Source: Planococcus sp. ISL-109 (GTDB lineage: Bacteria > Bacillota > Bacilli > Bacillales_A > Planococcaceae). From it: a DNA stretch of 45,459 nucleotides. Made by a program: the position numbers and the translations under genes. Positions 9,473 through 18,863 of this stretch are shown here, piece after piece; the stretch's first letter is position 1; every line of letters starts with the position of its first letter. The notes beneath the pieces were generated by a model, which worked only from the letters and a program-made list of their open reading frames with translations, made no database searches and was not told where the DNA came from. The stretch lies in assembly GCF_018613655.1 (NCBI RefSeq), contig NZ_JAGGPW010000002.1:1-45459 (forward strand). The letters run 5' to 3'.

Positions 9473-9560
9473 CCGCAGTCTCGCTTGGGGTTGAGCTTTC
9501 GTGATGAGCCAGGAAAACCACTGTCTCATCACTTCGCTTCACCCGTAAGCGCGCGGCCGC
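9473..9560 (+). repeat. A element, copy A2
   Basis: Same layout as A1, but the inner arms are GTGATGAG/CTCATCAC. The sequence differs from A1 at three stem positions and each change is compensated on the other arm. The outer segments are CCGCAGTCTCGC and GCGCGCGGCCGC. Confidence 0.8.
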
Positions 9561-9712
9561 TTTTAGATTCCATTGATTCGCGAGAGTGAAATGCATCTGC
9601 TTCGATAGGATTCATCCGCAGATGGAAAATGCTTATTTGGAATAGGGAAAAAAATGTCGGTAATTCGAGTGTGACGCTGTTGAGCTGTTCAGATTCAGTG
9701 TCGCGAAATAAG

Positions 9713-9800
9713 CCGCAGCCTCGCTTGGGGTTGAGCTTTCGTGATGAGCCAGAAAACCAGCTGTCTCATCACTTCGCTTCACCCGTAAGCGCGAAGCCGC
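9713..9800 (+). repeat. A element, copy A3
   Basis: Nearly identical to A2, with inner arms GTGATGAG/CTCATCAC. The outer segments CCGCAGCCTCGC and GCGCGAAGCCGC flank it. Confidence 0.8.
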
Positions 9801-10006
9801 TTTTAGATTTCATTGATTCGCGAGAGTGAAATGCATATGCTTCGATATTACTCATCCACAAATGTTAGATGACTTATGCTGTTTTGTGAGTACTGAATAT
9901 AAATATTCGTTTTCAGAAATGGGGATTAATGTAGTGAAATTACATTTTGAGATAGCTATAATCTATTTTCCTGTTGCTGATTTGAGAGAATAAAAAAGTT
10001 TATTCC

Positions 10007-10152
10007 CACTATAAACGTAGAGATGGAGCGCAGGGCGGCGACGCCTGAGGGATCAGCGGGTTTGAGAGACCCCGCAGGAGCGCATGGTTTTCGCGCGACG
10101 AGGAGGCTCGATTCCCGCCCCTAGGCAAGCGTCCGCCTGGAGCGCAATCTCA
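10007..10152 (+). repeat. B-like element B0 (widespread Bacillales intergenic-repeat type)
   Basis: It reads ACTATAAACGTAGAGATGGAGCG at the left and GGCAAGCGTCCGCCTGGAGCG at the right, as the B units of blocks 2 and 3 do. The middle carries GAGACCCCGCAGGAGCGC and CGACGAGGAGGCTCGA, a combination I recognise from intergenic repeats of many Bacillales. Confidence 0.7.
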
Positions 10153-10212
10153 ACCACTACCTATTTCACATACATATCAATAACAACTTCGCACTTATCT
10201 CACCAAACAAAA

Positions 10213-10249
10213 AAACAAGCATACATCCCTTCCGGATGCATGCTTGTTT
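10213..10249 (-). terminator. Terminator after the nucleotidase remnant
   Basis: A 16-bp stem with one mismatch (10213-10228 with 10234-10249, 5-nt loop) is followed by a T-run on the minus strand. It abuts the stop codon of the remnant. Confidence 0.9.
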
Positions 10250-10250
10250 C

Positions 10251-11062
10251 TTATTCCTCGTTAAACGCTTCGTATGTCTCCAATTCATCAGCTTCTACTA
10301 TATGGCTGATGAAATCCTCATAGCTGATAATGCCGAGCGACAAAACTTCTGGCGACAAGGCGATGATCTTATCGATGCCCTGCGCTTCAAAATGCGCAAC
10401 GGCTTCTCTGGCCGATTCGGTGTAATCGGAAAATGTTACATCGCCTGGCACTGTCACAGATTCACTGTAATGCGTGATGCCGAATATGCCAATCTGTTCC
10501 CCGCTGACAGTTTTCACATAGCCTTTATTGATGCGCCCGTCTACCGGCTTGTCGGTAAAATCGACGTTTGCACCGAGCACCGGGAATCCAGCATTTTTTA
10601 CGTATATGCTGAGCGGCTTATGATCCACAACGCCTTTGCCGATATCGAATTCATGGTTGCCGAGCACTGCACCTTGATAACCGAGGTGGTTCATGAAGAT
10701 GGCGTTCGCGAGTGAATCCTGTGCTTTTCTAGCGATGTCCCAAGAAGTCACGTCACCTGCAGATAATAAAAGATGGTTGCTGCTTGACTCGCGAATATTT
10801 TCAATCAATGAAGCGCGGCCAGCGATATTGTCCATTACTGTATGTGTATCGTTCGTATGCATCAAGGTCAGTTCAAACGTTTCCGGCTCTTCGACTGCAT
10901 CCGGTGCAACTTCAGTTGGTGATTCATCTGTGCTGGCGACGGATTCGGGTTGGTCTGGTGCTTCCACATCACCGAAGCCTGCGCTTTCATCTTGTCTGGC
11001 CAAATGAAGAATGCCGTCACAGCGATTAAGATGGTTGCCATGAATATTATTGCCTTTTTCAT
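10251..11062 (-). pseudogene. Frameshifted, truncated 5'-nucleotidase paralogue
   Basis: The signal-peptide start (ATG 11062, MKKAIIFMATIL) is in a different frame from the rest, which reads on from about 11003 after residue WP. No ribosome binding site supports an independent start at TTG 11003. The second frame gives a metallophosphatase N-domain with NDTH, SAGDV and GNHEFD. It parallels residues 34-223 of the neighbouring intact nucleotidase and ends the match at KIIAL. The His ligands that should follow (LTHIG, GGHTH), the C-domain and the CWB2 repeats are missing. The last 35 residues begin SPEV, which also occurs at the extreme C-terminus of the intact copy (VSPEVVKAL), so an internal deletion is likely. 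It is probably a decayed tandem duplicate; a one-base sequencing error could explain the frameshift but not the lost domains. Confidence 0.75.
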
Positions 11063-11202
11063 GACAGTCACGTCCGTTTCATAAGAATTTCCCCCACATT
11101 CTACTAGAAAATAGCGGGAAGATGGGTATTCTCATAGATTCTTAATCATTCTTTACCCATTTCCTTATAATCTTTACCAAATAATAGTAGTAATCTATGC
11201 AA

Positions 11203-11235
11203 AAATAAAAAAACCAACCGCCAAGGCGGTTGGTT
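11203..11235 (-). terminator. Terminator of the 5'-nucleotidase gene
   Basis: The stem AACCAACCGC/GCGGTTGGTT with a 4-nt loop (11212-11235) is followed on the minus strand by a T-rich tract (TTTTTTTATTTTTG). It ends about 10 nt from the stop codon. Confidence 0.92.
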
Positions 11236-11245
11236 AGAATGGATT

Positions 11246-13714
11246 TCACTCTTGGTGCAATGCTTTCACTACTTCTGGAGAAACCGCTAATGTCCCACCA
11301 GTCGTGAAGACTGTTCCGTAGTAATGAGCGCGTGTCTCGACTACTGGATTGACGCTGTCTTGCTTCACTAGAAGCATCGGTGCGTTGTAAGCTGCCGCTA
11401 GGACGTTTCCAGTCAAAGCATCCGGGAAGTTCTGGCCGTTCGCTGCCAAGCCTTCACCAGCACCATCAAAGAGTTGCTCAGCTACTGCAGCTGAAGTCAA
11501 GTAACGATCAGCGCCGCTTACGCGTGTTGCGTTCGGCAAGTCAGAAGCTACATCATTCGAAACGGCTTGCGTTCCGCCGATGATGGTCGTTGAAGTATAA
11601 GATTCAAGCGCATCTGCAATGACAGCCGGAATGCGGTCTGGACGAGTCAACAGGATCGGCTTGTCGTTGACTGCTGCGTAAGATCCAGCAGATAAAGCAT
11701 CCGGGAAGTTCAAGCCGCTGACGACAACTGCAGCTGTTGCAGCTGTGTCGAGTTCAGCAGCGATTGCGACTGATGTATCATAGCGCGTCTGGCCGCCGAT
11801 ACGGTCGACTTCAAGGTCCAATGCTTCAAGCTGATCGACAACGTCGCTCGATACAGCCATAGTTCCACCAAGAACAATCGCTTTCGTTGCGCCAAGGCGC
11901 TCAATTTCTTCCGCTACGCCAGCAGCAAGGCCGCCAGAACGCGTCAGAAGAATCGGTGCATCATACTGGTCTGCAAGAGGTGCAGCTGTTAAAGCGTCCG
12001 CATACTGGTCGCCGCGTGCGATGACCACTGTATCAGCAGAATCCCAGCCTTGTTTCGAGACAGCGATCGCTGTTTCGTAACGGTTTTCACCGGACAAGCG
12101 CACTTGGTTGATGCGGCGCTCTTCGTAAGGCTCTACACCTTCATCAGCGAATTTCTCTGCATGTTCCACGAACATTTCCCAATCTGTAAATCCTGGTTCA
12201 GAGACACGCCCTTCTGCATAAGCTGTGCCAAACATCTCGTAGCCGTCGCCGCCTTTAGCGGTGAACGAGTTTGTTGCTACTGTATATGTTTCTGCCAAAT
12301 CGATTTCCAGATATTCTTCACCATTATCGACATAGACCGAAAGAACGCGGTCGCCAGCTGGCGCTTTGCCGTCATAATTGAAGAACATGCCGGAAGCGTG
12401 GAGGAATCCGCCATTTTCTGCTGGGAACAAGCGCACGCTATGTTCAAGCGCTTCCCAAATTTCCTGTCCTGTTACGTCCATGATTGCAAGAGCGTTTCCG
12501 AACGGCAATACCGTCAACACTTCTCCGTATGTGATCGGTCCTTCTTCAATCGAAGCACGGATGCCTCCGCCGTTTTGCAAGGCAATCGTTGTGTTTGAAT
12601 TGATTTGCTGCGCTTTTGCGAGCATGCCATCTGTGATGAAATTACCGAGATTCGTTTCGCTTGCACGAATGCCGAATTCTCCGCGCGTCCCGTTCAAGAA
12701 GACATTGGCGTCAGCACCGATTTCTGTTTCTTTCAAGGTTTCCACTTCATCTGTATAAGGCTTCAAGATTGCTGCTGCTTCTGCATCGTCCGCAACAGAA
12801 TCATCGATTGCATGATGCTCACCTACAAAGTTTGTTACATTTCCTTCAGCGTCAAAAGTAAGATCCAATTGGCCGAGGAATTTATTGTATTCGTTCGCCT
12901 GGACGATGACCGTGTCGTTTACTTCTTGTGGCGGCAATAGTTTTGTGTGCGTATGCCCTCCGACAATTACGTCGATGCCGTCAACTTCTGCAGCGAGCGT
13001 GCGGTCGTTATCAAATGCCGGGTTATCGTCATAACCGATATGCGTCAAAGCGATGATTTTGTTGATGCCTTGAGACTCGAACCAAGCGACTGCTTCGTCT
13101 GCAGCTTCCAAATAGTCGGTGAATTCAACATCGCCAGGGCTCGAAATTTCAGCCGTTTCAGCAGTCGTCAACCCGAAAACTCCAACTTCTTCCCCGTCGA
13201 CTTCTTGGACCACACCGCTGTAGATTTGGCCATTTGAAGCCGTTTTCGTGAACGCTTCACCCGCTACGAGCGGTGCCATATTCGCGTCTTTAGAGAAATC
13301 AACATTCGCCCCGAGCATCGGGAAGTCTGCATTGCCGACAAATTCCGCCAGTGCAGAGTGCCCTGCTGCACTTGATCCGAGATCGAATTCGTGGTTACCA
13401 AAAACCATCGCATCGTATTCCATGTAATTCATCAATTCTAAATCCGCCTGGCCTTCAAACTCGTTGAAGTACAGCGTTCCCGAGAAGACGTCGCCTGCAT
13501 CAAGCAAGAGGTTGTTATCCTGCTCCGCACGAATTTCTTTGATCAATGTTGCGCGCTTTGGCGCACCGTCAAGATTTGCGTGTGTGTCATTCGTGTGCAT
13601 GATCGTCAGATTAAAATCACCTTCAGCTGCTTCTACTTTTTCCGAATCTTGGATCCCAATGACTGTTAGTGCCAGTCCAGCTGCCATTACAGAAGTGAAA
13701 ATCTTTTTCGGCAT
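11246..13714 (-). CDS. Cell-wall-anchored bifunctional 5'-nucleotidase / UDP-sugar hydrolase with three CWB2 repeats
   Basis: An 822-aa secreted enzyme releasing phosphate from nucleotides outside the membrane. Residues 1-30 are the signal peptide. The metallophosphatase domain spans about 34-285 with all dinuclear metal motifs: NDTH (Asp43, His45), DAGD (Asp75), GNHE (Asn107, His108), THIG (His225) and GGHTH (His254, His256). The substrate-binding C-domain is about 325-500 (QNGGGIRA, the NSFTAKGGDGY strand). Three CWB2 modules fill about 535-822, each starting with a R(L/I)(S/G)G-x-x-RY(E/D)T motif. ATG 13714 follows a GGTGG site. The gene is monocistronic, behind PhoP-like boxes, with a decayed copy downstream. 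B. subtilis YfkN has the same catalytic pair but a different anchor. Confidence 0.93.
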   Translation of the reverse strand: MPKKIFTSVMAAGLALTVIGIQDSEKVEAAEGDFNLTIMHTNDTHANLDGAPKRATLIKEIRAEQDNNLLLDAGDVFSGTLYFNEFEGQADLELMNYMEYDAMVFGNHEFDLGSSAAGHSALAEFVGNADFPMLGANVDFSKDANMAPLVAGEAFTKTASNGQIYSGVVQEVDGEEVGVFGLTTAETAEISSPGDVEFTDYLEAADEAVAWFESQGINKIIALTHIGYDDNPAFDNDRTLAAEVDGIDVIVGGHTHTKLLPPQEVNDTVIVQANEYNKFLGQLDLTFDAEGNVTNFVGEHHAIDDSVADDAEAAAILKPYTDEVETLKETEIGADANVFLNGTRGEFGIRASETNLGNFITDGMLAKAQQINSNTTIALQNGGGIRASIEEGPITYGEVLTVLPFGNALAIMDVTGQEIWEALEHSVRLFPAENGGFLHASGMFFNYDGKAPAGDRVLSVYVDNGEEYLEIDLAETYTVATNSFTAKGGDGYEMFGTAYAEGRVSEPGFTDWEMFVEHAEKFADEGVEPYEERRINQVRLSGENRYETAIAVSKQGWDSADTVVIARGDQYADALTAAPLADQYDAPILLTRSGGLAAGVAEEIERLGATKAIVLGGTMAVSSDVVDQLEALDLEVDRIGGQTRYDTSVAIAAELDTAATAAVVVSGLNFPDALSAGSYAAVNDKPILLTRPDRIPAVIADALESYTSTTIIGGTQAVSNDVASDLPNATRVSGADRYLTSAAVAEQLFDGAGEGLAANGQNFPDALTGNVLAAAYNAPMLLVKQDSVNPVVETRAHYYGTVFTTGGTLAVSPEVVKALHQE

Positions 13715-13803
13715 TTCTCCACCATCCTATCATTTTTTTTGACGAACGCCTCCCGCTGCTGAACCTTTCAGACTATGTATGAAGGCGTTTATCCCTATAA
13801 TTC

Positions 13804-13858
13804 ATCATACTACAAAAAAATTCGAAGGTAAGTAAAATTTTGATAAACATTTAGTAAA
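13804..13858 (-). promoter_or_regulatory. PhoP-like boxes plus -10 for the 5'-nucleotidase gene
   Basis: On the minus strand TTTACT (13853-13858), TTTATC (13842-13847), TTTACT (13831-13836) and a weak fourth TCGAAT (13820-13825) lie at exact 11-bp steps. Ten nt further on is TATGAT (13804-13809). The geometry matches the nuclease promoter (boxes, 11 nt, TATGAC). Confidence 0.65.
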
Positions 13859-13866
13859 CGTTTACA
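13852..13866 (-). promoter_or_regulatory. cre-like site overlapping the first PhoP-like box
   Basis: ATGTAAACGTTTACT on the minus strand fits the CcpA cre pattern TGWAANCGNTNWCA with one mismatch. It overlaps the distal PhoP-like hexamer, so the match may partly reflect that box. Confidence 0.4.
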
Positions 13867-14047
13867 TTTTTTCTTCTATTGGTAAATAAGTTGAATTAAT
13901 CCCAATAAAAGGAATTCATTTCATGATCCTTTATGCTCTCGCGACACTTGCATTTGTTTATTTAAATCAATTTCCTGATGAGTTTCTACTATTATAATAG
14001 TGTTGCTGATGTCTGCCTGATCGAACGCGCAATCCGATATATATAAA

Positions 14048-14075
14048 AACCGGAGCGCCCTCAGGCACTCCGGTT
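14048..14075 (-). terminator. Terminator of the S8 protease gene
   Basis: A 12-bp stem with one wobble (14048-14059 with 14064-14075, 4-nt loop) is followed by TTTTTATAT on the minus strand, directly after the stop codon. Confidence 0.93.
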
Positions 14076-14083
14076 GCTGCTGC

Positions 14084-17000
14084 TTACTTATCGTTCAAGT
14101 ACTCATCCAATTGCTTTAGGATGTCATCAGATACCGCTTTAGATCCACCGATCACTTTCGCGTATTCGACGCCATTCTTCTGCAAATGTTCACCAAGTTC
14201 AGCTGGTACGGATTTTCCTACCAAGTAAACGCCAGTGTCTTGTTTCGCTGCCAGCGCACCACCTGCTAGCGCATCGGCAAACGCTGTTCCTGTCGCTACG
14301 TAAACTGTATCTGTCGGGCTACCGAAGTATTTTGCCACTTCAAGAGACGTTTCGTAACGGTTCGAACCACTGATGCGGAATGAATCTGGAAGTTCAGAAG
14401 CTGCTTTCGCGCTTACTGCCCCCGTGCCGCCGATTACTAGCGTATTTTTCGCGCCCATTTTCACTAGAGCTGCTTTCGTCGCATTCGGTACAGAATCTTT
14501 GCGCGTCAGCAAGATCGGCGTGCCTTCTGTTCCAGCATAGCTCGCTACGCTGAGAGCATCCGGGAAGTTCGCGCCGCTTACCACGATGGCAGACTCGGAT
14601 TTACCGAATTTCTCCGCGATTTTCGCTGCTGTTTCATAGCGGTCAGCGCCGCTGATGCGCTCAACTTTGATGTCATCGGATTTTAATTGCTTCACGACGT
14701 CATCAGAGATCGCGATTGTGCCGCCAAGAACGTGAACTGTTTTCGCGCCGAGGCGTTTGATTTCTTCATAAGTTTCAGCCGGCAATTTCGCGGTGCGGGA
14801 TAATAGAAGCGGTGCATCATGCTTCTTCGCAAGCGGCACGCCTGCTAGTGCATCGGCATAGTTATCGCCGCGCGCCAGTACGACTGTGTCAGAAGAAGTC
14901 CAGCCTTCTTTGCTTAGCTCGACTGCAGTCGCGTAACGGCTTTCACCAGAAATGCGTTCTGCACGAAGTTCAGAATCCGAACGCTCGATCTTCACTTCTT
15001 TTTCGATTTTGTTGCCAGCGCCGTCTTCAGCGACAACTTTGAACGTGTTCACGCCATGTGCCAGGTCGACTTTCGCTGTAACCGTTTTGCTGATCGGGTC
15101 TTTCAACGTGATGACATTAAAGTCATCTTGTACATAAAGCATATCGCCGTCAATCGACAATTTGATCATATTGAAGTTATCTTTCACCGTGATGTCGAAT
15201 TCCAAAGACTTCTGGTCCTTGTCGACGACTTTCGGTGCATCGATCGCAAGTGTCGGATTTACTGTATCAACGAATACCGGGCGGATGATCGAAGACGTGT
15301 TGCCGTTAAAGTCTGTCGCTTCGATTTTCACGTCGTGGCGTCCTGTTTCAAGCTCTACAGTTGTTTCAAAGTCATAGCCTTTTTCACCTTTTGTGAACTC
15401 AACTTCTTTGCCGTTGACTTTTACTGTCGCCAAGTTTTCTTCCACTACATACCCCTTGACCGGTACAGTATTTGTGTCGTAAAGGCCAAGAGCAGTTGGA
15501 CCCTTATCGTCCATATAGATAACTGGCTTCACTGTATCGTTAGCATTCTTTTTAGAATAGCCAAAGTTGTGGGCGTGGTCATATGCAAGTACTTCGATCG
15601 TATTGATGTCTTTTGCCGAGACACCGAATTCATCAAGATCGATGGTCGTTTCATCTGCATCAAAATAACCCTTGTCTGGTAAACGCTCATCATTTACATA
15701 AATAGCGTAGTACGAAGCACCGACACCCTCATCCGTCAATTCAACTTCTAAAGTATTATCTTCAGTATTCACATCGACTTTTGATTCAGGCGCTACAGTA
15801 TCGATGTAAACCGGCAATGATTTGCTTTGCCACTCAGCATCTTCATAGTCCACTTTCGCTCTGTATTCGTATTCGTACAAGCCATCATCCGCTACTTTGC
15901 CTTTAATTTTCCCGTCCCAAGAACGTGCCCCAATATAGCTGAGGAATGTTCCGCGGCCACCGTTGAAGAAGTTTTTATAGACATCTTTTTCGATGTTCAC
16001 GGTGCGGACTTTTTTGCCGTCTGCATCGAGAATGTTCGTTTGCAGTTCGCTGGCGTTGCGAAGCAAAGTGATATTTCCGTTGATCGTATCGTTCAAGCCA
16101 TCACCGTTTGGAGATACAGGATAGACCCATTCACCATTTACTTTAACTAGATCGTAATTGAATTCTCCATCATCCGCGTCTTCAACTTCATAGAAGTCGT
16201 AATAGGCTTGGTAGAAAAGCGGCTCGTCTTTTTCTTCAACTCCAAAGGAATCAATGATGTCCGGACGGTCCCATTCACCGTAGAAGCTGATGTAAGGAAG
16301 AACTAGGTCTGGATTAGCCGAGCCTGCTTCAGCTGACAGTGTCACGAAGCCTTCAACAAAGACATCTTCTTCAAGCGCTTTTGCGATTTCTTTGCCATCT
16401 TTATCAAGTCCTGGCACTTTGCCTTCGCTGATATCGATTGTCACCTTGACATCCGCTTTGCCGTTCGCTGGAACTGTCACGGTTTCAGGAGCAGTTACTT
16501 TCGCTCCTTCAAGTGCACCGGATTTCAGCAAGTTCGCTTTTACAGCACCCTTTTCCTGGAACATATCAACGATGACGGACGTATCAACTGAATACGTAGC
16601 CGCTTTATTCGATAAGTTTTCAGCCGTCAATGTGAATGTGAATGAATCGCCTGTGAAGTCTTTGACGTTCACTTTCGCTTCATTTGTCGCTTTTTCAGTC
16701 AAGATGACCGGAGTCGATACCGCCCCGTTCAACTGCATCATACCAGCGCCTTGTCGGCGTGGAGAGATGATGTCGCCCGATTTGCCGTGCGTAATATCTG
16801 CTGTGTTCAACAGCAATACTTTTGCAAGGCGCGTGCGCTCTTCAAGTGAAAGATTTTTGAACTCGTCATGGTTTTTCAAGTATTGCTGAACGAGTGCCGC
16901 TCCGCCCGCAACGTGAGGAGCTGCCATCGACGTTCCACTCATGACACCGTATTGATCATTTTCAAGTGTCGACAAAATGTTTCCGCCTGGAGCAGACAAT

Positions 17001-18751
17001 TCCGGTTTGAACTCAAGATCCGGTGTTACGCCCCATGAAGTGAAGTTTGTTGAACGGCCCACTTCCGGCCCTTCTTCAACATTTGTCTGCTCAACGTCAG
17101 CGCCAAGTTCGCCATCTTCAGCGAGCGCTGCTTCAAGCGCATCCCCGTCCGCTTTTGTTATTTTCATGAACGGGATATCCCAGCCGCCTTGGTCTTTGAA
17201 GAATACCGGGTTGTCGGTGTTATAAACGATAATGCCCGCTGCTCCAGCTGCTGCTGCCCAGTTTGTCTTATCGACGAACGTGTGAGCTCCGCGTGACACG
17301 ACAACGACTTTGCCTTCTACATCGATTCCTTCATAATCAGCAGCCGCACCAAGAGCAGCCGGGTTGCCTGTCAATTCCTTCAAGGAAACGACTTCGAAAT
17401 CAGCGCCTGCTGTTTTGAAATCAGTCCAATCATCCACGCCGAAACCTTCTACTGTGAAATCATCGAATTCAACTTCATGTGTAAAGTGGTTTACGACATT
17501 TCCTGTCGCCGCGACTTGGATCGTGTCTTTATTCAATCCTGGCGATCCGACCAAACCATAGTCTGGGTTATCATAATGCGGATTATCGAAGCCGTAGCCG
17601 ATATGCCCAGAGTTGCCGGCAGATACAGCTGCTACGACGCCGTTATTTACTGCGTTTGTGATCGCTTTGTCTTCTGCGCTGTCTGCATCATAGAACGAAG
17701 AAGTCGATCCTAAGCTCATGTTCAAGACATCTGCGCCAAGTTTTACGGCATCATCAATCGCTGCCAAGTAAATATCAGAGAACGTAGATGGGAATTTGAC
17801 ATCATTCGAGAACACTTTCATGCCCAGGATTTGGGACTCAGGAGCCACCCCTTTTAGGCCGCCTTCACTTTCATCGCCGTTCGCACCGACTGTACCAGCT
17901 ACGTGCATACCGTGCATGGAAGCATTTGGCCCGTCATCGTTGATTTCAGCATTTTTATCGTAGTAGTTATACGCATAAGGGACTTTAACGTTTTGATAAG
18001 CGCCTCTCAAGCCATCTTTTGACACAAGCCCGTCAACGGTTGATTTCGTCAAATCAACTTTGGACTCATCTGTAATGTTGAAATCTTTATGCTCTGGATC
18101 AACACCTGTATCGATAACCGCAACCACCATGCCTTCGCCTTTAAATTTGCTGTCAGCCCAAACTTGGCGGGACTGGATAAAGTCATGGCTTGTCGTCATA
18201 TCAGGTGTCGCTTCTGGTCTTTCATATTCATTTGCGATATAGACATCCTTAACATTCGGCAAGTCTTTGATTTTCTGGATATCGCTGAATTTTACAACCC
18301 CACTGAATCCGTTGAAAGCTGTTGTGTATTCATATTGCGAATTCAGTTCAACGCCTCTTGAAGAAATGGTTTTCTTTACATTATCATGTGATTTCACAAG
18401 GTTTGATTCAATTTGCACTTTTTCTGTTGAAGCCAATTCCTTATATTGGACACCTTTTGCAGATGCCACTTCAACTGCTGATTGCCCTTCGATTTCCACA
18501 ATGACACGAACTTCTTCGTTCGGAGTCAATGCGTCCGTTTGAACCATTTCAGCATTTTGTTTTTTCTTGAGCTGTTTAATGAGTTCAGCTTTTTCGTTTG
18601 ATAAAACGTTAACCGCCTGCAAATCTTGATCATTGGCTTTCTCTTTATCGCCAGATGTAGCACTTGCAGTCATGGCTCCGTTACTTGCGACTAATCCAGC
18701 GATCATCGCAACAGATACAAACTTTTTCCATGTTTTTGAACCGTTTTGCAC
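14084..18751 (-). CDS. Very large secreted S8 (subtilase) serine protease with PA domain and three CWB2 repeats
   Basis: A 1555-aa surface protease. GTG 18751 is the start because GGGGAGG (18759-18765) lies 7 nt upstream; an ATG 25 codons earlier has no such site. In order: signal peptide (about 1-32); I9-type propeptide (about 79-175); split subtilase domain with Asp214 (VIDTGVD), His280 (MHGMHVAG), oxyanion Asn380 (AGNSG) and Ser608 (GTSMAAP); PA insert about 470-570; Fn3-like beta domain about 680-820; further Ig-like/Big repeats and an FlgD-like segment (SPNGDGLND) to about 1260; three CWB2 modules about 1262-1555. The core resembles B. subtilis Vpr and C5a-peptidase-type subtilases. The catalytic set is complete, so activity is expected. 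Probable roles are wall-protein processing or peptide supply. Confidence 0.93.
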   Translation of the reverse strand: MQNGSKTWKKFVSVAMIAGLVASNGAMTASATSGDKEKANDQDLQAVNVLSNEKAELIKQLKKKQNAEMVQTDALTPNEEVRVIVEIEGQSAVEVASAKGVQYKELASTEKVQIESNLVKSHDNVKKTISSRGVELNSQYEYTTAFNGFSGVVKFSDIQKIKDLPNVKDVYIANEYERPEATPDMTTSHDFIQSRQVWADSKFKGEGMVVAVIDTGVDPEHKDFNITDESKVDLTKSTVDGLVSKDGLRGAYQNVKVPYAYNYYDKNAEINDDGPNASMHGMHVAGTVGANGDESEGGLKGVAPESQILGMKVFSNDVKFPSTFSDIYLAAIDDAVKLGADVLNMSLGSTSSFYDADSAEDKAITNAVNNGVVAAVSAGNSGHIGYGFDNPHYDNPDYGLVGSPGLNKDTIQVAATGNVVNHFTHEVEFDDFTVEGFGVDDWTDFKTAGADFEVVSLKELTGNPAALGAAADYEGIDVEGKVVVVSRGAHTFVDKTNWAAAAGAAGIIVYNTDNPVFFKDQGGWDIPFMKITKADGDALEAALAEDGELGADVEQTNVEEGPEVGRSTNFTSWGVTPDLEFKPELSAPGGNILSTLENDQYGVMSGTSMAAPHVAGGAALVQQYLKNHDEFKNLSLEERTRLAKVLLLNTADITHGKSGDIISPRRQGAGMMQLNGAVSTPVILTEKATNEAKVNVKDFTGDSFTFTLTAENLSNKAATYSVDTSVIVDMFQEKGAVKANLLKSGALEGAKVTAPETVTVPANGKADVKVTIDISEGKVPGLDKDGKEIAKALEEDVFVEGFVTLSAEAGSANPDLVLPYISFYGEWDRPDIIDSFGVEEKDEPLFYQAYYDFYEVEDADDGEFNYDLVKVNGEWVYPVSPNGDGLNDTINGNITLLRNASELQTNILDADGKKVRTVNIEKDVYKNFFNGGRGTFLSYIGARSWDGKIKGKVADDGLYEYEYRAKVDYEDAEWQSKSLPVYIDTVAPESKVDVNTEDNTLEVELTDEGVGASYYAIYVNDERLPDKGYFDADETTIDLDEFGVSAKDINTIEVLAYDHAHNFGYSKKNANDTVKPVIYMDDKGPTALGLYDTNTVPVKGYVVEENLATVKVNGKEVEFTKGEKGYDFETTVELETGRHDVKIEATDFNGNTSSIIRPVFVDTVNPTLAIDAPKVVDKDQKSLEFDITVKDNFNMIKLSIDGDMLYVQDDFNVITLKDPISKTVTAKVDLAHGVNTFKVVAEDGAGNKIEKEVKIERSDSELRAERISGESRYATAVELSKEGWTSSDTVVLARGDNYADALAGVPLAKKHDAPLLLSRTAKLPAETYEEIKRLGAKTVHVLGGTIAISDDVVKQLKSDDIKVERISGADRYETAAKIAEKFGKSESAIVVSGANFPDALSVASYAGTEGTPILLTRKDSVPNATKAALVKMGAKNTLVIGGTGAVSAKAASELPDSFRISGSNRYETSLEVAKYFGSPTDTVYVATGTAFADALAGGALAAKQDTGVYLVGKSVPAELGEHLQKNGVEYAKVIGGSKAVSDDILKQLDEYLNDK

Positions 18752-18833
18752 AATATAGCCTCCCCTAAATTTTTTGGAGAAATCGAGATTTATGTAAATT
18801 TCCAACTTATGTACGTATTTCCCCACAACTAAA

Positions 18834-18863
18834 ATAGTAACAATAGTCTCATAATTATGTCAA
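18834..18863 (-). promoter_or_regulatory. Sigma-A-type promoter of the S8 protease
   Basis: Minus strand: -35 TTGACA (18858-18863), 18-bp spacer, -10 TACTAT (18834-18839), about 83 nt before the GTG start. Confidence 0.6.

Larger units (their letters stand above)
9180..10152. repeat. Repeat block 1: three tandem A units followed by one B-like unit
   Basis: No gene is seen between the operon terminator and the terminator at 10213. The block has A elements at 9231-9323, 9473-9560 and 9713-9800, spaced 240-242 bp. The spacers between them are also similar (cttatttggaatag, and atgcttcgata-type segments). After about 200 nt of AT-rich sequence comes a B-like unit at about 10007-10152. Blocks 2 and 3 have the same A-then-B order and orientation. 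Confidence 0.85.
13715..14083. other. Intergenic region between protease and nucleotidase genes
   Basis: It holds the protease terminator (14048-14075) and the nucleotidase promoter with its PhoP-like boxes (13804-13858). The middle, 13870-14040, is AT-rich and shows nothing recognisable. Confidence 0.6.

Noticed and set aside
9231..9860. Regular 240-bp spacing considered as a CRISPR-like array
   Set aside because: Repeats are about 90 bp, the spacers resemble each other, and no cas gene is present.
10784..11071. The 67-residue frame with a signal peptide (11071-10868) as a separate small gene
   Set aside because: Its start matches a secretion signal that continues in another frame into the nucleotidase remnant; after the shift it reads random sequence.
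18752..18826. ATG 18826 as start of the S8 protease
   Set aside because: It would add 25 residues before the signal peptide and has no ribosome binding site; GTG 18751 has GGGGAGG at 7 nt.
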